DNA of 64,000 bases, from positions 62,001 to 126,000 of the forward strand of contig CALEKY010000062.1 in assembly GCA_937902995.1 (NCBI GenBank), in the 5' to 3' direction. This document shows, piece after piece, positions 59,998-64,000 of the stretch; the first letter of the stretch is position 1, and each line of letters starts with the position of its first letter. Position numbers and translations under genes: made by a program. A model generated the notes under the pieces. It was not told the DNA's origin, ran no database searches, and saw only the letters and a list, made by a program, of their open reading frames with translations. The stretch comes from an uncultured Sinobacteraceae bacterium (GTDB lineage Bacteria > Pseudomonadota > Gammaproteobacteria > Steroidobacterales > Steroidobacteraceae).

Positions 59998-62065
59998 ACT
60001 CTGCGATCGCCTTCAAATCCGGATAACTCCGATAACACTCGCATCGCTCAGTCGCCTTCGCGAGCGCGGCGCGCGCTTGCGTCAGGTTGTTGCGCAAGAG
60101 AGCAGTCTGCGCGAGGCGCAATAGCGCGTAGGACTCGGTCGTTGATCGCAGCGCGTCTTCTAGATCGCGCTCCATGGATGCTTCTATCGCCGCAGGCAAG
60201 GGTTGTCGATCGAGCGCGATCAGTTGGTGGTAGTAATAAGTACGCGAAGCTTTGTCGCCAGTCGTCGCGTTGCCCATGAGAAAATCGCGTTCGATGATTT
60301 CGAGCGCACGTCGATAAGCGTCGATGGCGCGTTCGGTCTCGCCGTTTTGCCGCAAAGAGTCGGCCAGCGCGCCCCACATTTGATGGATTTCCGCTTCGCC
60401 GGCTCCGCGTGCTATCTCGATCGCTGCCCGTCTCAGCCGCGCCGATTCACTGAAGTCGCCGAGGAAGTAATACAACATGCCGAGCATCTCGGTGCCCGCG
60501 TAACCGGCCGGAGCGACTTGTTGCGCGCGTAGATACAAGTCGCGTGCTTGCGTGAAGTTTCCGCGACAGAAGTACATCGTTCCCAAATTTGCGACGACGT
60601 ACTCGTTGCCGGGATCGAGCTCGGCGGCGCGTGCGAAAGCATCGATTGCGCGGTCCACGGAACCTGCAGCGTGCTCGTAGACGCCGAGCCAAAGGTACGG
60701 TTTCCAGAAATCCGGCGTCAGAGCGGCGGCACGTCTCGCTGTTTCGAGCGCCGGCTCGCGCCAACGTGCCTCCCCTGTCCGTTGATAGTTGCCGAAGAGC
60801 GCGCCTGCCAGTCCGAGCACGGATTCCATGTCGTCGGGCTCTTGCGCCACGAGTCGCTCATACAGCGAGATCGCTTCATCGGCCCGGCCCGAACGAAGCA
60901 TTAAGTATGCTCGAGCGCGCATCACGCCCGGATTGTCCGGTGCGAGCTGCACGGCTCGCGAACAGGACCGTTCGGCATCCGCCAGTTGGCGCTGCTCGCT
61001 TCCGATCCACACGGCATCCAAGGCGACGACGCACAATCCGGCGTGCGCCTCGGCATAGTTCGGGTCCTGTCGCGCCGCTGAGGCGAAACTGCCTTGCGCG
61101 CGCCGCAAATTGAGCTCATTAGGAGCACGGTCCAGGAACAGCTTTCCGTCCAGATATTCGTCTTGTACGGGGGCGAGCGGAAAGTGCGGTGGGATGCGGC
61201 TGTCTCCCTCGGGTAGTCCGAGCAATCGGTGAACCGCTGCGGTGATTCGATTGGCGGCACTAGGGAGGACCCGTTCGAAGCTGCTGGCGGGAAATGATTC
61301 CGCCCAGATTTGTTCGCGTCGTCCGCGCGATTCGACGTAGGCAAACGCGCGCACACCGATCCATTGGCCGACACGTTTCAATTCGCCGTCGAGCACGAGA
61401 TCGGTGCGAAATCGCGCTGCAATTTCGGCACGGTCGGTCGTATCGGTGATGAGCGGCAGCCCCGCAGATGCGACGCCCAGCGTTTTTTCCAATCGTTCGC
61501 GAACCGCGACGGCAAGCTTGCCGTCGTCGTCGCCGGCAAAGGCAGAGACGGCAACGCGAAAACGACCGAACTTCGGGACCAGCGGTGCGGGCGCTGAGGC
61601 GGTCGGCTGCGATGCCGGCCGCAACACCAACCATATCCCGGAAGCCGCTAAACAGGCGATCGCCGCGGCCGCTATGCCGATCCAGCGCAGCCGCCCGCGC
61701 GAGGACGTCGCTGCCCCCGGCTCGTGTTCCTCGAAATCGTCGTCGCCCGTGGATCCGATGGCTGCGGTCGAATCGGCTGCGTTCTCCTGGCCGCTCTGCG
61801 GCGTGTCCTGACTCGTCAGGTACAGCGTGTACGCCTCGACACCGAGCGCGCGGGCGATGCGCTCGAGCGTCGCCGCATCGACCGGTTGCTCTCGAAAGAC
61901 GCGATTGACGATGTCCTTGGGAGCGGCGCTCAAGCCCTCGAGGTCCGCGATCCGCTCTGCGAGAGCGGCCTGAGTCTTCAGTCCCGCGTCTGTCAACGCC
62001 TTCGTCAGTTTCTGGCGCGACGCTCGTACCCCTCGGCGCCGCACTCGTACCTCCGGATCTGGCAT
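59996..62065 (-). CDS. HTH-transmembrane-TPR protein (CadC-like layout)
   Basis: A protein of 689 residues from ATG 62065; upstream codons to 62170 show no match. Residues 15 to about 83 form an XRE-like helix-turn-helix (LTKALTDAGLKTQAALAERI, then LERIARALGVEAYTLY). An acidic linker follows, then one membrane segment (about 129-148: IGIAAAAIACLAASGIWLVL), a periplasmic domain (160-290, with a VAVSAFAGDDDGKLA start as in FlgO/adenylate-cyclase-linked domains) and about eight TPR repeats (310-640). Such a layout suggests a membrane-bound one-component regulator that reads periplasmic state, though target genes are unknown; the three lipoprotein genes start nearby on the other strand. Confidence 0.8.
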   Translation of the reverse strand: MPDPEVRVRRRGVRASRQKLTKALTDAGLKTQAALAERIADLEGLSAAPKDIVNRVFREQPVDAATLERIARALGVEAYTLYLTSQDTPQSGQENAADSTAAIGSTGDDDFEEHEPGAATSSRGRLRWIGIAAAAIACLAASGIWLVLRPASQPTASAPAPLVPKFGRFRVAVSAFAGDDDGKLAVAVRERLEKTLGVASAGLPLITDTTDRAEIAARFRTDLVLDGELKRVGQWIGVRAFAYVESRGRREQIWAESFPASSFERVLPSAANRITAAVHRLLGLPEGDSRIPPHFPLAPVQDEYLDGKLFLDRAPNELNLRRAQGSFASAARQDPNYAEAHAGLCVVALDAVWIGSEQRQLADAERSCSRAVQLAPDNPGVMRARAYLMLRSGRADEAISLYERLVAQEPDDMESVLGLAGALFGNYQRTGEARWREPALETARRAAALTPDFWKPYLWLGVYEHAAGSVDRAIDAFARAAELDPGNEYVVANLGTMYFCRGNFTQARDLYLRAQQVAPAGYAGTEMLGMLYYFLGDFSESARLRRAAIEIARGAGEAEIHQMWGALADSLRQNGETERAIDAYRRALEIIERDFLMGNATTGDKASRTYYYHQLIALDRQPLPAAIEASMERDLEDALRSTTESYALLRLAQTALLRNNLTQARAALAKATERCECYRSYPDLKAIAE

Positions 62066-62205
62066 GAGAACGCTCTTTTCGTCGTGCCGGAATCTTAACC
62101 CCCAATAACTGGCGCTAACTACCCGTTTCTGTCGATGCGACAGAACGTCTTTCGACGCAGATTCCCCCACGCGCGATCTGGCGCGACCAAGGGCGCAAGT
62201 AAGCC

Positions 62206-62496
62206 GTGAAAACGATTCGATTCTGGCTCGTGCTGTCGAGTGCGGTGTTGGTGTCGGCGTGTAGCGATGGGTTGCGGGGCACGTATTCCGATCCCGCAGG
62301 TGTCACGTCCTACGATTTCCACGATGACGGGCGCGTGGACATCTCGGTGCTCGGCGTCACCGTCCAAGGGAACTACGAGATCAACAAAGACCGCGTCCTG
62401 GTGACGGCCCCGCAGGGCACCGTCGTGTTCGTTCGTACCGACAACGGCTTGGAAGGCCCGATGGGCCTGCGGCTGCTGCCCGTACCGACCAAGTGA
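62206..62496 (+). CDS. Small lipoprotein, unknown function (1 of 3)
   Basis: A protein of 96 residues from GTG 62206. The signal peptide MKTIRFWLVLSSAVLVSAC has the lipobox VSAC. The mature 78 residues read as a compact all-beta domain (GTYSDPAGVTSYDFHDDGRVDISVLG, then GNYEINKDRVLVT), like the small META/lipocalin-like domains that describe ligand-free scaffold proteins. I do not recognise the family. It is the first of three same-strand lipoproteins and is divergent from the HTH-TM-TPR gene, 140 bases from its start. Confidence 0.75.
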   Translation: MKTIRFWLVLSSAVLVSACSDGLRGTYSDPAGVTSYDFHDDGRVDISVLGVTVQGNYEINKDRVLVTAPQGTVVFVRTDNGLEGPMGLRLLPVPTK

Positions 62497-62523
62497 GTCT
62501 GAATTCCAGAGCTTGAGGTGACC

Positions 62524-63495
62524 ATGAGAAAGCTTCATTACGTAGCGACGCTTTGCGCTTTCGTGCTGGCGGCTTGCGGCGGTTCGGAAGAGCCGAAGCA
62601 ACAGGCATCGGCGGGGACGCGTAGCTCGTCCCAGCAGGCGAAGAATCAGCCACGGGACATGACGGCCGAAGAAGTCGCGAAGGAAGCGCGAGGCAAGGTG
62701 AAGTGCCCGGCGAAAGTCGCCTCGCGGCCGCTCAAGATCGACGCTGTCGTCGATGTGGTCGGCGTCTTCCCCGGTATGACCTACGAAGAAGCCGAGAACG
62801 TCGTGCTGTGCTCGCACGAGCTGCTCATCACCGGGCCGACGTCGCGACGCTTCGAGATTCAGACCTACGGCCAGACGGTGCGACAGGGCTTCAGCGCCGG
62901 TTTCGCGCAACCCAAGGTGAACGTGCAACGTTCGGCGCGCGACTACAGGCGCGAGTGGCAGGCCCAGTCGATCGGCGCAGGGACGAATCAACGGCGGCAA
63001 GGCACGGAACCTGGTACCGCTCGCTGGTATGTCGGCACCATGGGCCTGCCCGGCCAGGAACGCGTCATCAACGCCGGACGGGTAGAGCGCTTCGAGGACG
63101 GCAAGCTGCCGACCTTCGACAATGTGCGTGCGGCGCTCGTGAAAAAGTACGGCGAGCCGACCCGCGAAGACGGCCAGTGGTTCTTCTGGTCGTACGATCC
63201 GCGTGGACGAAGAATCGTCGAGACTTCACCGCTGTACCACGCCTGCAGAGCGCCCGGCGGTATCGACTTCGCCTTTACCTTCAATCCGAATTGCGGCCCC
63301 GCCGTGACCGCAGCGCCGAAACGGGCGGCGAACAATCCGAATCTGATCGAAGAGCTGACCGTCTTCGTGATCGATCATGCGGGCGGTTACGAGACGCTCG
63401 TCAACACGGAGCGCGGTCTGGCTCAGCTCGACGAGCAGCGCCGTGCCAAGGAAACCGAAGCCGCATCGCGCAACGCGACGGCCCCCACGCTGTGA
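62524..63495 (+). CDS. Lipoprotein, unknown function (2 of 3)
   Basis: A protein of 323 residues from ATG 62524; GAGGT at 62514-62518 is a well-placed ribosome site, and a GTG at 62518 is less likely. The lipobox is FVLAACGG. A polar Gln/Ser stretch follows, then from about residue 65 a globular domain (IDAVVDVVGVFPGMTYEEAENVVLC) that recalls periplasmic domains which read calcium or peptide, but without a firm match; a second part carries ALVKKYGEPTREDGQWFFW. Several cysteines (62, 97, 240-260 region) may pair. It lies 27 bases after the first lipoprotein. Confidence 0.75.
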   Translation: MRKLHYVATLCAFVLAACGGSEEPKQQASAGTRSSSQQAKNQPRDMTAEEVAKEARGKVKCPAKVASRPLKIDAVVDVVGVFPGMTYEEAENVVLCSHELLITGPTSRRFEIQTYGQTVRQGFSAGFAQPKVNVQRSARDYRREWQAQSIGAGTNQRRQGTEPGTARWYVGTMGLPGQERVINAGRVERFEDGKLPTFDNVRAALVKKYGEPTREDGQWFFWSYDPRGRRIVETSPLYHACRAPGGIDFAFTFNPNCGPAVTAAPKRAANNPNLIEELTVFVIDHAGGYETLVNTERGLAQLDEQRRAKETEAASRNATAPTL

Positions 63496-63505
63496 GGACG
63501 TGGTG

Positions 63506-64000
63506 ATGCGCAACATCGTTCTAGGTGCTGTAGCGATGGCGCTTGCTGCGTGCGGTCAGGACGCGGAGTCCGTTCGCGGTGGGAGCGCCGGCGAAGCGCC
63601 GGACTCAACCACGACAGCTGCCACGGTCACATCGACGAACCGTTCGTCGCGAACGGATAGGAGTCAGCCTGCCGATTTCGCTGGACGTACCGCGGAGCTC
63701 GCCCAACCGGATGCAGCCGCGATGGTCTTCTTGTATTACGACCTCGCCAAGCTTCCGCCGCCGATCGAGCAATGGGTGGAGCGCGACACGCGCGTGCTCG
63801 TCGCGCGTCCGGCAGACAAGCCGGCCGAACGCGAGCGTGTGCGTGCCGAACTGACGGCCGGCCTGCAGTCGGTCGCGAATGTCGGCCTGCTGCGCATGTC
63901 CTTCAGTGCCAACTTGACCGATTACGATCCGGCGTATCAGGAATTCACGGTTCGTGCATTCGCGCCGAGCTCGCTGTTCGAATTCAAGGCGCTCGATCAG
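63506..64000 (+). CDS. Lipoprotein, unknown function (3 of 3), truncated by window end
   Basis: The frame opens with ATG 63506 (MRNIVLGAVAMALAACGQD), a signal peptide with lipobox LAAC, and stays open for all 165 codons to the window edge. After a Ser/Thr-rich spacer (about 20-55) a globular part begins near residue 70 (AMVFLYYDLAKLPPPIEQWVE, then LRMSFSANLTDYDPAYQEFTVRAF). I do not recognise it. It lies ten bases after the previous lipoprotein stop, so the three form a probable operon of cell-envelope proteins. Confidence 0.8.
   Translation, partial: MRNIVLGAVAMALAACGQDAESVRGGSAGEAPDSTTTAATVTSTNRSSRTDRSQPADFAGRTAELAQPDAAAMVFLYYDLAKLPPPIEQWVERDTRVLVARPADKPAERERVRAELTAGLQSVANVGLLRMSFSANLTDYDPAYQEFTVRAFAPSSLFEFKALDQ

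Overview
The window is GC-rich, densely coded chromosomal DNA from a gammaproteobacterium. The lineage call rests on two gene orders: rhlB divergent from trxA-rho, and the run cutA-dsbD-tlpA-aroQ-accB-accC-prmA-(DUF3426)-dusB-fis-purH-purD placed head to head with groESL. A dusB-fis pair is essentially gammaproteobacterial. TonB-receptor nutrition, a class III PHA synthase and a Taq-type carboxypeptidase suggest an environmental heterotroph, perhaps near Steroidobacterales, Nevskiales or Xanthomonadales; that finer placement is inference. No phage, integrase, insertion sequence, CRISPR array, tRNA or rRNA gene was seen.

Layout. 0-5.4 kb: carbon storage (end of glgC, a LEA-type lipoprotein, glgA, phaR, phaE-phaC). 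5.5-15.3 kb: cysK, an orphan RND adaptor, an M32 carboxypeptidase, ttcA with a small hydrolase, a tiny lipoprotein, plsB and a CapA-like protein. 15.4-28.1 kb: a peptide-type uptake and hydrolysis locus. Its ABC importer genes and a CocE-type hydrolase are joined by four successive 4-base ATGA overlaps, and include a permease-ATPase fusion. A LysR regulator, a TonB-dependent receptor and a secreted amidohydrolase follow. 28.2-33 kb: pldA, an mscS-arfB pair, DUF465, DUF3301 and yrfG. 33-36.8 kb: rhlB, trxA, rho. 36.9-44.8 kb: an exported M20 peptidase, an MBL hydrolase, DUF2721, a lone CheD-like protein, dctA, a degenerate protein kinase with a Calx-beta domain, and a small hypothetical. 44.9-57.5 kb: the long leftward housekeeping run. 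57.5-59.8 kb: groESL with CIRCE, a sigma-70 promoter and a strong terminator. 59.9-64 kb: a HTH-TM-TPR regulator-like protein and three tandem lipoproteins, the last cut by the window edge.

The most unusual signal is non-coding. At least ten intergenic spots carry short tandem repeats with a strict 7-base period. The word differs between loci, but most fit GGCT followed by a variable triplet (GTA, GAA, TGG, CTG, ACA). They abut stop or start codons, often as an inverted pair that could fold the whole intergenic spacer. One array sits directly before ttcA and puts six G-runs on the opposite strand. A second dispersed element, an imperfect palindrome of about 60-90 bases, occurs twice (after phaC, and between a hypothetical gene and purD).
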